Source: Alligator mississippiensis (Eukaryota > Chordata > Crocodylia > Alligatoridae). From it: DNA of 64,000 nt. The number at the start of each line of letters is the position of its first letter. The first letter of the stretch is position 1. Under the pieces are notes generated by a model. It had not been told where the DNA came from. It searched no databases and was given only the letters and a program-made list of their open reading frames with translations. Location: NCBI RefSeq assembly GCF_030867095.1, contig NC_081824.1, forward strand, positions 142,939,433 through 143,003,432, given 5' to 3'. Below are positions 48,161 through 58,520 of the stretch, one piece after another. A program made the position numbers and the translations under genes.

Positions 48161-48163
48161 CTA

Positions 48164-49641
48164 ATAGATTTCATAGATTTCATAGACATTAGGGCTGGAA
48201 GGGACCTCGGAAGATCATCGAGTCCAGCCCCCCGCCCAAAGGGCAGGAAGTCAGCTGGGGTCATAGGATCCCAGCAAGATAAGCATCCAGTTTCATCTTG
48301 AAGGTGTTCAATGAAGGCGCTTGAACAACCTCCGGCGGCAGGCTGTTCCAGACCTTGGGGGCTCAGAAAGTAAAGAAATTCTTCCTTATGTCCAGCCTGA
48401 AACGATCTTGTAGTAGTTTGTGACCATTCGACCTCATCATCCCTTGGGGCGCTCTGGTGAACAAACGTTCCCCTAGATACTGGTGATCACCCCTGATAAA
48501 CTTGTAGGTGGCCATCAGATCACCCCTGAGCCTGCGCTTTTCCAGGCTAAAGAGCCCCAGGGCTCTCAGCCTGTCATCGTAGGGTCTGCTTCCCTGACCC
48601 CTGATCATGCGCGTGGCTCTTCTCTGGACTCTCTCAAGCTTCTCCACATCCTTTTTGAATTGTGGAGCCCAAAACTGGACGCAGTACTCCAGCTGCGGCC
48701 TCACTAAGGCCGAGTACAGGGGGAGAATGACGTCCCGGGATTTGCTTGAGAAGCATCTATGGATGCAAGCCAGCGTTTTGGTCGCTTTACTAGCCGCAGC
48801 ATCGCATTGCAGGCTCATGTTCATCTTGTGGTCAATGATGACCCCCAAGTCTCTTTCTTCCATAGTGCTAACCAACATAGCACTGCCGAGCCTATAAGGA
48901 TGCTGCGGGTTTTTCTTCCCAAGGTGGAGAACCTTGCATTTATCGGCGTTGAACACCATCAGATTCTCATCCGCCCACTTGCTGAGCCTGTCCAGGTCAG
49001 CCTGGATCACCCGCCTGTCTTCTGGCGTGGATGCTTTGCCCCAAAGTTTGGTGTCATCGGCGAACTTGGCCAGTCCGCTTCTGACTCCAGTGTCCACATC
49101 GTTAATGAAGATGTTGAACAGTATGGGTCCAAGGACAGAGCCCTGGGGGACCCCACTGGTCACAGGACACCACGATGAGTGACTTCCATCAATTACTACC
49201 CTCTGGGTCTGACCCCGGAGCCAATTTTCCAGCCAGTGGATCGTGGGGGACCCAAGGCGACAATTGGCCAGTTTCTCCAAGAGACGATCATGGGACACCA
49301 GATCGAAGGCTTTTTTGAAGTCAAGATATATGACATCAATCTCATCTCCCTTGTCCAGGTGATAGGTCACCTGGTCGTAGAAGGAAATGAGATTGGTCAA
49401 CCCACAACAAACCCGTGCTGGCTATTCCTTAAGATGCTGGCGTCGGCCAGTCCATTAAGGATGGCCTCCTTAATAAACTTTTCTAAGATCTTCCCCGGGA
49501 TAGAAGTCAGGCTGATGGGCCTATAGTTAGCCGGATCCACTTTCCTCCCTTTCTTGAAGATAGGCACCACGTTGGCCTTCTTCCAGTCTTCGGGCACTAC
49601 ACCAGAGCGCCAAGAGTTTTCAAAGATCCGCGCTAGAGGCT
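48164..49641 (-). mobile_element. CR1 (copy B), best-preserved, 5' truncated
   Basis: The 3' terminus at 48164-48200 shows the duplicated ATTTCATAG microsatellite typical of CR1 ends, then the complement of GACATTAGGGCTGGAAGGG. It extends to about 49641, about 1.48 kb, covering most of the RT. The 5' junction carries a perfect 13-bp tandem duplication (ATGCAGTCATTGA at 49650-49662 and 49663-49675). Low decay suggests a comparatively recent insertion. Confidence 0.93.
48363..49597 (-). pseudogene. CR1 ORF2 reverse transcriptase fragment (copy B)
   Basis: RT N-terminal part: EDWKKANVVPIFKKG and NYRPISLTS (49397-49597 frame), ending HGFVVG. A small deletion has removed part of the usual RSCLTN-type linker and shifts the frame into the 345-codon open frame at 49400-48363. 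In that frame DFKKAF (residues 27-32) holds the first catalytic aspartate, TSGVPQGSVLGP follows (81-92), and FADD (113-116) is intact. QLEYCVQFWAPQFKK and RRATRMIRG come later. The frame ends at a TGA (FFTF-stop-APKVW) where a CGA arginine codon is likely ancestral. The endonuclease is missing, so it cannot move itself. Confidence 0.92.
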
Positions 49642-49644
49642 AGG

Positions 49645-52570
49645 CTATGATGCAGTCATTGAATGCAGTCATTGAAAACTGAAGAAACCACCAGGTAACA
49701 CCTTTGGGTAGTCACATGGGTTTAAAGCTGCTAGGAATCACAACATTGCTCTGCCTCAGCCCAGCAGTTGAGAGGAACTGAGAAGGAGCTGCGCACCACC
49801 TTTTATCCCCTTGGCACAGGGGACAAAACAAGCCTTCCATAAGAAAACGTTTTCAGGTGATTACTTAAAGGACTTGCTTCCTTGCACCTTGATTTTTCAA
49901 ATATTCTCCCTGTGCCTTAAACTAGGAAAGCATGATTACATGTGTGTCTCTCTCTATACCACAGGGTGGCAGCAAATGTCAGAGGATAAAAGGAAAAAAA
50001 ATCAGTTTAAGTGGAGAATGTAGAACTCTACCACTGACAATTAGGCATCACTGTGACTTAAAAGAAAAAGTCAACTCCAAACACTTATTCTGGAATTGTA
50101 ACTCAAAGCTGCTCACATTGGTGGCTGTACTGCTAGAGAGGGTCCCATGTTCTTTGCTACTGCTTTCGCTTGCTTATTAAACGGCCAAGCTCAGACATGA
50201 ATCTAAAATAAAAATAATTAATAGAGGATGTTTGAAATGCTGTGGGATTCATTCTTTTTGCATTAATAAAACTTCAGAATTTTCCCAGGTCCTTATTTTG
50301 ATACAAAATAAATAATGTTTAGCAAAAAATGAGGAGAGAACAAATTTCTGTGGGACACAGTAACTTTGGGTCTGAAATGATTGAGATGTCGTCAGATGTG
50401 TTACATCTGGAAGATAATGTGTCATCAAATCATGATATAGAGAACAATAATGTTAAAAATTAATTGGGTTGGAGAATGACCCTCTGTCCTCCAAGTACAT
50501 TTTAAAGTTTACTTAAAAGTGTTTTAAGCTGCTGTGTTACCTCAGTGGAAGATGTCCATCTTACACAAACTAAAAATGCTTTATTTCAAATTTAAAGGAG
50601 CTATGCATCAATCTCATGTAGAACATTCATAGTTAACAACTAATAATTTTACTTGCAAAAACACCAAAGTAAGATCTTCAGAATGATACACAGAGTAATA
50701 AAAAAAACCACTATTTAAATACAAATATTATGGAATAATGCTAGAGAATGAGATTATTATTTTTTTTTAAATTAAAGCAAGCTACAGACTTCCACAGCAG
50801 GAATGTTTTATTTAATTAAGCTATGATATGCAATGCAAAATGCTAACGGTTGGCATAAACATCTGTCAAAAGGCTCGAATTCTTCATTAAGGGATTGTCA
50901 ACAGAACAACCTTTAATTTCAATATAACCTTGCTAATTTCAGCCCCATTAATATCCAAAAGACGTTCCCTGTGTGGTGTGATAAGTATCCAAAAAAAGAT
51001 AACACAGCTGTGCATTGTTTCTAGATAATTTTAGATTAAATTCTTGAGTCAAAGAATGCATGCCACATCCTCTTGCTTCTCGATTTTGTTTTTTGTTCAC
51101 TGCCAAAGCAATCCAAGAGACACTCTAATTTAGCTGTACTATTGTATTCCTGAATTCCTGGACTATTTTCAGGTTTCTGTTATTTCAGGTATCTGTCATA
51201 AAAATATCAATGGACCTGCATGAGGGTAAAATGAGGCCATAACTGCCTAAACCCAAGTGCAATCTCAGGGCTCCATTTTCTTGGACGGTCAACCAAACCT
51301 GTGACACTTATGACAACACTAGATTAAGTCTATTCCTCACTGGTGTCACGTACTCTTCACTAATCATTAAACAGTCTTTCAGCATCTGAGGAGACCTGTC
51401 CTTTCTGGCTTTAAAATCAAGATGGTTGTATTCATTCTCAGAGACACCACCAGCTATTGTGCCAGAACTTTAGACCATGTACACAAGAGAAGAGACTGCT
51501 CAGGGAAAAAAACTGCAAAGTCATTGCCTTTGTTTCAAGTCTATCCCAGTCCACTTGGAGGGCCAAAAAAGTATGCATGCATGCTTGAATACCAGGAGCT
51601 CTCAAGTTTCTAAAAATAAGAGTGTTTGGTACATTCAATGTACATGGGGAAATTACTTATTTTGGGGGCTACTGGCAGCCACGTTATTGGGCAACTCCAA
51701 TCCTGTCATCCTATATTTATGAATGAGGAGTCTGAAAAACAAATGTTTTCTATAGTCTTCTGCAATCTTCTTGCTGTAAAAATAGATTGTAACCATGCTT
51801 ATGTCATGTTGTTGCTCAGCAACCTTTTTTTTTTTTTAATCTCCCTGTTCTCTAATTTCTCATTGGTCTTTGCAGCAATCAGTCTGTAAACCATGACTCA
51901 CCAGGCAGAAAAAGCAGTGCTCAAGAAGCCTGCAGGACATTGAAGTGATTACAGAGAACTCGAGAAGGGGGACCTCAGCAAGTAATCCAAGACAGGAGAC
52001 ACAGCTAGGGAAGAAAAATCCATGCAGAAGGAGAAGCATGGTCCTCTGCCCTAAAGAAGCATCTACTTTGGCTTTCCTCCGAGACTAAAGAGATTTCTGT
52101 GGAGCTAGCCGTGTTTCCTTTGCTTTCCAAATCAGAAGAATGAGAAATAGAGGAGCTAGTGAAAGAAAGGAGCACAGAAGGAATCAATGCACTTTGCCAT
52201 TCTCTTCTGTGCTCCCAAAGCCAGAGCAGCTGAGGAAGTGGAGAGGTGGGATGGTGCTGGGGGAACTCTCAGCTGGAGTGCTGGGGACAAAGTTTCACAG
52301 CCACTGCTGAGTGCCTTTTAGTGAGGGGGGATGCCCAGAAACTCACAAGCTGGGCTCCAGAGCAGAGTCCTGTTTAAAGCCTTTCTTATAAGCGGGCTAA
52401 GCAGACAGGAATTCCACAGCACACCTAAAAGATCAGATGAGTAAGACCCATATCCTCAATGATATTTAGGACCAATTTTGGTGGAAGTTAGAGGCCTAAA
52501 TACCTTTGAGGGGCTGAGCCTAAGCACTCTGAGTTTAAAGGTTTTTAAGGTTCATTTACCAAAGTACCCA
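49645..52570. other. Long unique AT-rich stretch; 50.2-51.2 kb candidate conserved region
   Basis: No repeat or exon is recognised. 50200-51200 is very AT-rich with TTAATTAAG/TAATTA words and no transposon signature. Confidence 0.35.
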
Positions 52571-52573
52571 AGG

Positions 52574-52630
52574 ATTTCATAGACATTAGTCAGGTCCAGC
52601 CCCTGTCCAAGGGGAGGACATAACCCATAT
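52574..52630 (-). mobile_element. CR1 3' terminal scrap
   Basis: GATTTCATAGACATTAG followed by CAGGTCCAGCCCCTGTCCAA is the complement of the last tens of bases of CR1, resembling the A/B/C subfamily, with a small deletion. Confidence 0.7.
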
Positions 52631-52659
52631 TTTTGCCAGTCTGATTTTGATAGATATTA

Positions 52660-53095
52660 CTAAGCTTTCCCAAGCACTTCCTAATCAGCAGGTAGCAGGA
52701 AAGTTTTAATGCCTTTCTGCCTTTCATGCTGCCTCCCTGAATCCATCAGGACCCTATGAACTGCTTCCTTCCTACACAGAGATTTATGCTACATAAATGC
52801 AAGGGGAAGTCTGGGCTGCGATTTGGTATCTGCAGGGTCTGGGTCTTGTTGGATCTTTCCCAGCAGGCATTAGGATTAGTTCGTCATTTAGGCTTCCCTT
52901 CGACCAACACAATATTTCAACTGATTGACCTCACTTATTCCCTGGGGTCACAGACAAGAGATTATCTGAAGGCAAGCCCAGAGACTCTAAAATGTGCCAG
53001 CCACCATCTGCGTGGAGTCTTAAAGGTCTTCTGAGGCAACAAGCACAAAGTAAGTGCCATTACCAACGTATACCGGTAGAATTTGTAGACAGTGG
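52660..53095. other. Unique spacer
   Basis: Nothing recognised. Confidence 0.45.
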
Positions 53096-53099
53096 AAAT

Positions 53100-53322
53100 C
53101 TGTCAAGTGAGGCTTAGAGCATTTCTTCTAATTCTGAGGGCAGTTAGCACTGGAACAGATTAGAGAGAGGTTGTGGAATCTCCATCATCAGATGTTTCTA
53201 AATACAGATTAGACAAATGCGTGGCTGGAATGGATTAGACAAGGATGCTTTGGCCTTGAGCACGAGCTTCATCTATGTTACCTCCTGAAATCCTTTCCAG
53301 CCTGATTTTTCTATGATTCGGT
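53100..53322 (+). mobile_element. CR1 3' fragment, old
   Basis: GGCAGTTAGCACTGGAACAG, GGTTGTGGAATCTCCATCAT, TAGACAAATGCGTGGCTGG and TTTTTCTATGATTCGGTGG follow the order of the ORF2 tail and 3' UTR of an old CR1 subfamily. Confidence 0.75.
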
Positions 53323-53324
53323 GG

Positions 53325-53700
53325 CTCCAGCAGTTTAGGTGGCCCTATAGGCAGATCTAGGATTGCGGTGACAGTGATGCAGCCGCACCCCCTTCTGGAG
53401 TGGGCTGAATGCTCAGAGCAAATTGTGCATGTGCCACGCAGCTGAACGGGGATGTGGCCACCGGCCTTGTTGTAATCTTGGATGCTAGTGAGCTCTCACA
53501 GCTCTCCAGCTGGAGATCTGCTATGCTGTGATCTCTGAGCTCGCCAGTGCAGCATCTGCCCCGAGTCCCTGCTTTCAAGCAGCTCTGGAGCCTGCTGCTC
53601 TCTGGTTTTCCTCTCCCTCCTCCCCTTCCCCTGCTTAATTCAGCAGCAGGGAAAGAAGACAAGCAGCAGCAGCAGCGCAGAGCTGTGAGTGCATTTCACT
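53325..53700. other. GC-rich segment ending in a short CAG run
   Basis: Contains GCAGCAGCAGCAGCGCAG near 53670 and then CTGTGAGT, which superficially resembles an exon end and splice donor. No conserved reading frame supports an exon. More likely another repeat-derived GC island. Confidence 0.3.
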
Positions 53701-54185
53701 GCACATGAAGAACTCCCAGGAGGAGCTGTGCTAAAATGCCAGGGAGCTGCTAGAACTCGTTGCACTGGTAGGGCACAGCCACATTCATACCCAAGAACAG
53801 AACTCTGAAATCATAAGATTTTGTACTGCCAATATTTCCAAACATTATTTGATTCAGACTGAAACAAGCTCCAGATAATCTTCAATGCTGGTTATAAAAA
53901 CATAATAAAATTTCACCAAAGTCATGAATTATCCAAAGCATTGCCCATTTACTTCATCTCAACGATGAAATTTCAGAATTTTTACTAATAAATTAATAGC
54001 GTCATGGTAAATAGTTTGCTTAACATAGTTATAATGATGAGGAGCTCCATCATCTTCTCATATTACTAGAGAGATGAATTCAGGAAACCTATTTATAATC
54101 TAGGCTGCCCCTTCAAAGAGTTGCAGAGTGTTACACTGGGTCACAGGCAGCTAGGTCTGAGGTCACTCAGGGATCAAGGAGCCAC
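53700..54185. other. Unique sequence, nothing recognised
   Basis: AT-rich non-coding. Confidence 0.45.
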
Positions 54186-54189
54186 ATGC

Positions 54190-54360
54190 TCAGGAGGAGT
54201 GAGCAGAATCCAGGTACAGGCTGGGTCAGGAAGCCAGGAGGTCAGTCTGAGAGAAGTGTCTACGAACAAGCCAGATTGAGAAGCCAGGAGATCAAGCAGA
54301 ATGAAGTCAGAGCACAAGCCAGAGGAAACAGCAAAACAGACTGGGATCAGGTTGAGCCCT
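54190..54360 (+). repeat. AGCCAGGAG/TCAAGC-type degenerate tract
   Basis: GAAGCCAGGAGGTCAG, ACAAGCCAGATTGAGAAGCC and AGGAGATCAAGCAGAATG echo the tract at 39640-39840. It lies directly upstream of the LTR-like repeat. Confidence 0.6.
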
Positions 54361-55700
54361 GTGTAGCAGGTTCACCTTTCAGAGCTTGGGTTGAGTCCCA
54401 GGCTTGAGATCCTGCTGTTTTGATTGGTGGAGTCCATCCACCAATCAGGAGGCAGCAGGAGAAATAAGGTCACGCCTCTTTCCTGAGGGGAGGGGGAGAA
54501 GAGCTCCCTCAGACCTGATTGAAAACTGCAAGCTGTCAAGTTCGGAAGACTTCGGGGTGGAGCCCTGGAGCGTATAAAAGGAGCTGCATACCCAGCATGG
54601 GGGGGCAGATGCAGCGAGGGACTCAATAAAAGCGGAGCCAAGAAAAGCTGGGGAGCTCTCCCTCAGTGGGCAATAGGCCCAAGGCTCCAGAAGCTGCCAC
54701 TTTAGGAGCAGCGTTGGGAGCAGTGCAAGACTACTCGGGCTGTTGACGGCACACGGGGACAGTGTGCAGAGACCCGGCCCTGGGAGCAGTGTGAGACTCC
54801 TCAGGCCATCTTGGTGCATGGAGCCGCAAGCGGCAGCTTGAGCCTGCAACCCCAGCAGGGCATTGGGGGCCGCAGTGAGGCGGCTCAGGCCCCATCTCCC
54901 AGCAAGCGGCCAGGTCCCACGGTGTGCAGGGCGGTGCACGGACCCAAGACTTGGGAGCCAGGGAGCAGCAGAGGCTGCTTGGGTTAACCACCCAGCATAA
55001 GGATGGCTGGCTGGAGCCTGAAGGGCCTGGCCCATGCTAAGAGAGCCCTCAGTGCCAAGCCAGGGCACGGGGAAATGGTAGTGCTACAGCGTGAGGCCCA
55101 GGAGCCAGCAGCTGAGAGGAGCTGAGCCCTCGGTGGCCAGAACAGGGCACAGGGTGAGGAGGAACCCAGAAGCACCCAGGGAGAGGCCTGGAGAGGTGCT
55201 CCAGCAAAGGAGACCACATCGAGCTGCGCCCTGACCACCACCACCTGAGGGAGCGTCAGTCATTGGGCCCTTGAGTCCCACAGGGGAAAGACATTTGGGG
55301 CGGGCTAACCCAGAGAAGGAGCTGGGTGAGCAGTCCCCACCCCCCGTCTAGTCAAAGCCCTAAGGGGAGGGGCCCCTGGTGCTTCCTGGACACCCCACAA
55401 GGGACCCCATTGGAAGGAGGACTATCTCTCGCCATGGGTCAGGGACTATATTAAGGGATAAATGTTATTAAGATTGTTCATGTTTGCGCCTTCTATTTTG
55501 TAATTGAAATGTTGTATTGTGATGTTGTAAATAGTGTTATTTAGGGTTTGACCTTGGTTATTGGTTAGTGTTCACTGTGTAAATATATGATTATGATATT
55601 TAGTTTTATGTTTATGTATATTATAACTTAATAAATTGTATATAGTTAAGAACTTGGGGCTTGGGCTAACTCTATAGAGGAAAGAAGGATGTGCTTGAAA
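54360..55700 (+). mobile_element. LTR-like repeat, copy B, with promoter and poly(A) motifs
   Basis: In order: a perfect 10-bp inverted repeat GATTGGTGGA / TCCACCAATC (54422-54446) that contains two opposed CCAAT boxes, a TATA box (TATAAAAG, 54573-54580), and AATAAA 46 bp on (54625-54630). A long GC-rich section without domains follows, then an AT-rich end (55440-55680) with AATAAATTGTATATAG near 55630. The CCAAT-TATA-AATAAA layout fits U3-R of a retroelement LTR. The first 300 bp have a homologous minus-strand copy at 31.4-31.75 kb. No gag/pol is seen. A 207-codon antisense frame (54445-55068) is GC-driven. Confidence 0.55.
54573..54580 (+). promoter_or_regulatory. TATA box of the LTR-like repeat
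   Basis: TATAAAAG, 127 bp after the paired CCAAT boxes. Decayed in the homologous copy at 31.5 kb. Confidence 0.55.
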
Positions 55701-56098
55701 TTCTGGCATCCCTCTCACAGCACCCCCTCTTGCCTACCCATCCCACTCAGTTGAGAATAGGGCACACCCTTAGGTGTACCCAGGTTACACCTGTTACCCA
55801 GACACTTCCTGCTCTGGGTCAAGGGTTTAAATGGGGGACACTGGAGGGTCAGCTGATCCCAGGTGGCAACTCTGTTGCCCCATGAGTGGGTACAGACCTA
55901 GGCAGAGCCATCACAGAAGGGGGAAGAGGGGAAGGGGAGATCTCAATCTATGCTTTGGAGGTCAAAAAGCAGAGTTAGACTCTATAGTGCTTATTATGCA
56001 GCAAAAAACTGCAACTCCAATTATATGTATAAGAGTATAAGGAAAGAAGTAGGGACATTATACAGTAGAAATTAAGTCCATAGATTTGCCTTAGTTTT
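55700..56098. other. Unclassified sequence
   Basis: CACCCTTAGGTGTACCCAGG with a nearby TTACACCTGTTACCC gives short self-similarity. No gene recognised. Confidence 0.35.
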
Positions 56099-56127
56099 CA
56101 GTGGGTGTGTCTACATGTGCAAATGGT

Positions 56128-56174
56128 CTGGGGTGGGTTTACTCTAGAGTAACTCTAGAGTAAACCCACCCCAG
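56128..56174. repeat. Perfect 47-bp palindrome
   Basis: Arms 56128-56150 and 56152-56174 are exactly complementary over 23 bp around a single A (left arm starts CTGGGGTGGGTTTACTCTAG). It lies about 25 bp inside the left terminus of the MITE. Confidence 0.95.
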
Positions 56175-56365
56175 GTAGGCATCTACATGCGCAGGCAAGC
56201 GACAGCCAATTTGCTGCTTGTGGCAGCAGTCTGCTCCCGCCCCCGCCAGCCCTGCACCAGCACCTTGCAGCAGGGAGAGAGAACTCTAGGCTCCCCCTGG
56301 GTGCTAGCCCAGGGACTGGCAGGGAGCACAGAGCCAAGAGACAGCTTTCTCCAGGCAGGGGCTGG

Positions 56366-56582
56366 GAGATTGCTCCCTGTCCCCAGGAGCTACTTGCTGC
56401 CAGGGCTGGCTCCATCACCAGAGCCTGGGCAGGAACAATGTCCTCCTGGTAGCCCTCAACCTCTGCTCCGTGATTGCAGAGAGGGACTGGAAGCTTCCTG
56501 CTACCAGACAGGGGACATTGTCCCTGCCCAGGCTCCAGTGGCGAAGCCCGCCCAGGTAGCTCCCAGGGGCAGGGAGCAATCT
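56366..56582. repeat. Long imperfect hairpin inside the MITE
   Basis: The left arm 56366-56452 (AGATTGCTCCCTGTCCCCAG, GAGCCTGGGCAGGAACAATG) pairs with 56501-56582 (GGACATTGTCCCTGCCCAGG, GGCAGGGAGCAATCTGCTC). The loop is about 48 bp. Confidence 0.85.
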
Positions 56583-56809
56583 GCTCAGATGACTGGGAGC
56601 AAATTTGCTCCTGGTCTGTCGCCTATACGTGCCATACTTCACAGTAATTACTCCTGAGTAAATTTGCTACTTGTATTTACAGATAGCAAATTTACTTGAG
56701 ATTAGAGCAAATTACTATGCTGTAAGTGTCTGCATGTGTTGACGGTGATGCTTACTGTGCAGTAATTTGCTTTAATCTCAAGTAAAGCATCTCATGTTGA
56801 CGTGCCCAG

Positions 56810-57035
56810 TAACAACCAAAATGTTGACAATGGTGGGGAAAATGGGAATGATGGTATGGAAATTGGCATGACTACAACTGGGGTAGAAGCAAAATTTGAA
56901 AACTGCTGCATTCAAATTGCAGGGAGTGGAGGCTGGATAACTCCATTTGAAAGAATGATACATAAAATTGCTGGTCTGGGAGCAAGTATTTTTTAATAAG
57001 TTTATTAAATTTGAGGTGGTACCACAGGATTAGAG
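56810..57035. other. Unique spacer
   Basis: Nothing recognised. Confidence 0.4.
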
Positions 57036-57039
57036 AAGG

Positions 57040-58520
57040 TCAAATGTAGTACCTTGATTTAAAAGAGGAATAAACATTTCTTAGTAACTGGGGAATGGAA
57101 CATATAATACAAAGCAACACAGACTTTCCAAATGCAGATAAGTTAACTGATTTTCTAGACAAAAGAAATGTTATAGCTCTCATTTATTTGGACTCCAGTA
57201 AAACATTTGTTCTGGTGCCACATAGCTAATTTAGAGAGCAAAGATGGAGAAAATGGGCAGTATGAGAAGAATCACAAGCTGAGTAGGAAACTGGCTATGG
57301 AAGAGATAGTACATACAGGTGCTGAAAGGGGAAGAAGGATCATGCTGAAGTGAGATTACTAGAGGGATTCCACAAGGATCAGTCCTGAGACTGATGATTT
57401 TAAAATTTTCATTAGTGGCTTTGGCACCAGAAGTAGGAGTGTGCTAATCAATTTATTGAGGACAAAGCTGGGAAGCCTAATCAATGCAGGGGGTGATTAG
57501 GATAGCATAGAGAAAAAATGGGATGAATATGAGAATGCGAGTAATAGAAGTATAACAAGATTCATGACTCCCCGGGTGCATGACTTCAAATTTTGCCCTG
57601 TTAACAAGAACTTCTGCTGTAACAACTGAGACATACAATCCTAGAATGTTTCTAGTAGAGATAGAAAGTATCGACGCTATTGTACAAGGTCTTAGGGAGA
57701 CTCATCTGGAATACTGGGCATGTATACATGTGCATTTAGGCCAGCTTAAATTTACTGTGCAGTAAGCGGGCATAAGCCAGCATCTATACGTACAGACACT
57801 AAGGCACATTAATACTGTGTGGACTGACTTGCGACTGAAGTTAGTCCCAAGTCAATCCACACACAGTGTTACTGCACAGTAACACACAGGTAAACTGCTT
57901 GCTGTGCAGTAATTAATGGGGTATAAATTTAATATCTGCATGATGAAGTATCAAACTTACACTCAAGTCAGCATAAGTCACCATATTTACTGCTCAGTAC
58001 AGGAGCACACATGTAGATGCGCATCCATACTGTGCAGTAATTTCAGTTACTGCGCAGTAAATGCACACATGGAGATGTGCCCACTTTGTACAATTCTACT
58101 CAATCTAGTTCAAGGAAGGTAAATTCAGACTGGAATGAGGTCCAGAAGGACTGCTTGTATTAACAAGCAACTGGAAAGCCTATCACATGAGATGAGAGGA
58201 GAATAGCTTCACTTGTTAACCTAGTGAAACAAAGCCCCAGAGGAATTACAATTACTGTCCATAAATATATCAGGAGGATATACACCCATGAGGTAAAAAA
58301 AAAGAAGTATTTAAAATGAAACAACAATGTCAGCATAAAAACAAATGGATATGAAGTAACAATGAATAAGTCTGAATTGGAATTTAGAAGGTTCCTAATC
58401 ATCAGAGCAGTCAGGTCCTGGTAGAGCCTTCTAACAGCAGTAGTAAATTTATGAGAGGGTTTATAAAGCATTGCCTGAGACAGCAGGGGACTGGATTTGG
58501 AAATCCAAGTGGTCCTGTGT
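57040..58520 (+). mobile_element. Old CR1/L2-like LINE remnant (copy J), interrupted by a MITE
   Basis: Translated pieces follow the RT order: DFLDKRNVIALIYLDSSKTF (57150 onward), a GIPQGSVL-type box near 57366, ALAPEVG (57418), GLRETHLEY (57690). After the MITE come VQF-like sequence, a tail reading CTGTCCATAAATATATCAGG, and GGTTCCTAATCATCAGAGCAG-type sequence for the ORF2 C-terminus near 58390. There are many stops and shifts. It is much older than copies A, B and F. The MITE at 57716-58082 splits it. Confidence 0.7.
57716..58082. mobile_element. MITE, 367 bp, with ACT target duplication
   Basis: Termini GGGCATGTATACATGTGCA and, complemented, GGGCACATCTCCATGTG are flanked by ACT on both sides (57713-57715, 58083-58085). 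The interior repeats CTGTGCAGTAA-type words at least five times in both orientations. Removing it with one ACT restores the LEY-FVQF reading of the host LINE. Confidence 0.88.

Larger units (their letters stand above)
56103..56807. mobile_element. Foldback MITE, 705 bp, with AGT target duplication
   Basis: Termini GGGTGTGTCTACATG and, complemented, GGGCACGTCAACATG are flanked by AGT on both sides (56100-56102, 56808-56810). Inside lie a perfect 47-bp palindrome (56128-56174) and an 80-bp-class hairpin (56366-56452 with 56501-56582). Toward the right end CTTACTGTGCAGTAATTTGC repeats the family word CTGTGCAGTAA. A 3-bp duplication suits PIF/Harbinger-type elements. No transposase; the larger open frames are chance. 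Confidence 0.85.

Noticed and set aside
48483..49526. Plus-strand frames of up to 139 codons opposite CR1 copy B
   Set aside because: Antisense shadows of the reverse transcriptase frame.
53640..53700. Possible host exon with CAG repeat and GTGAGT splice donor
   Set aside because: No continuous conserved frame, no matching acceptor or neighbouring exon, and the segment looks repeat-derived.
54445..55068. 207-codon minus-strand open frame
   Set aside because: It lies in a GC-rich repeat where stops are rare, overlaps other open frames, and shows no domain or low-entropy protein pattern of a real gene.
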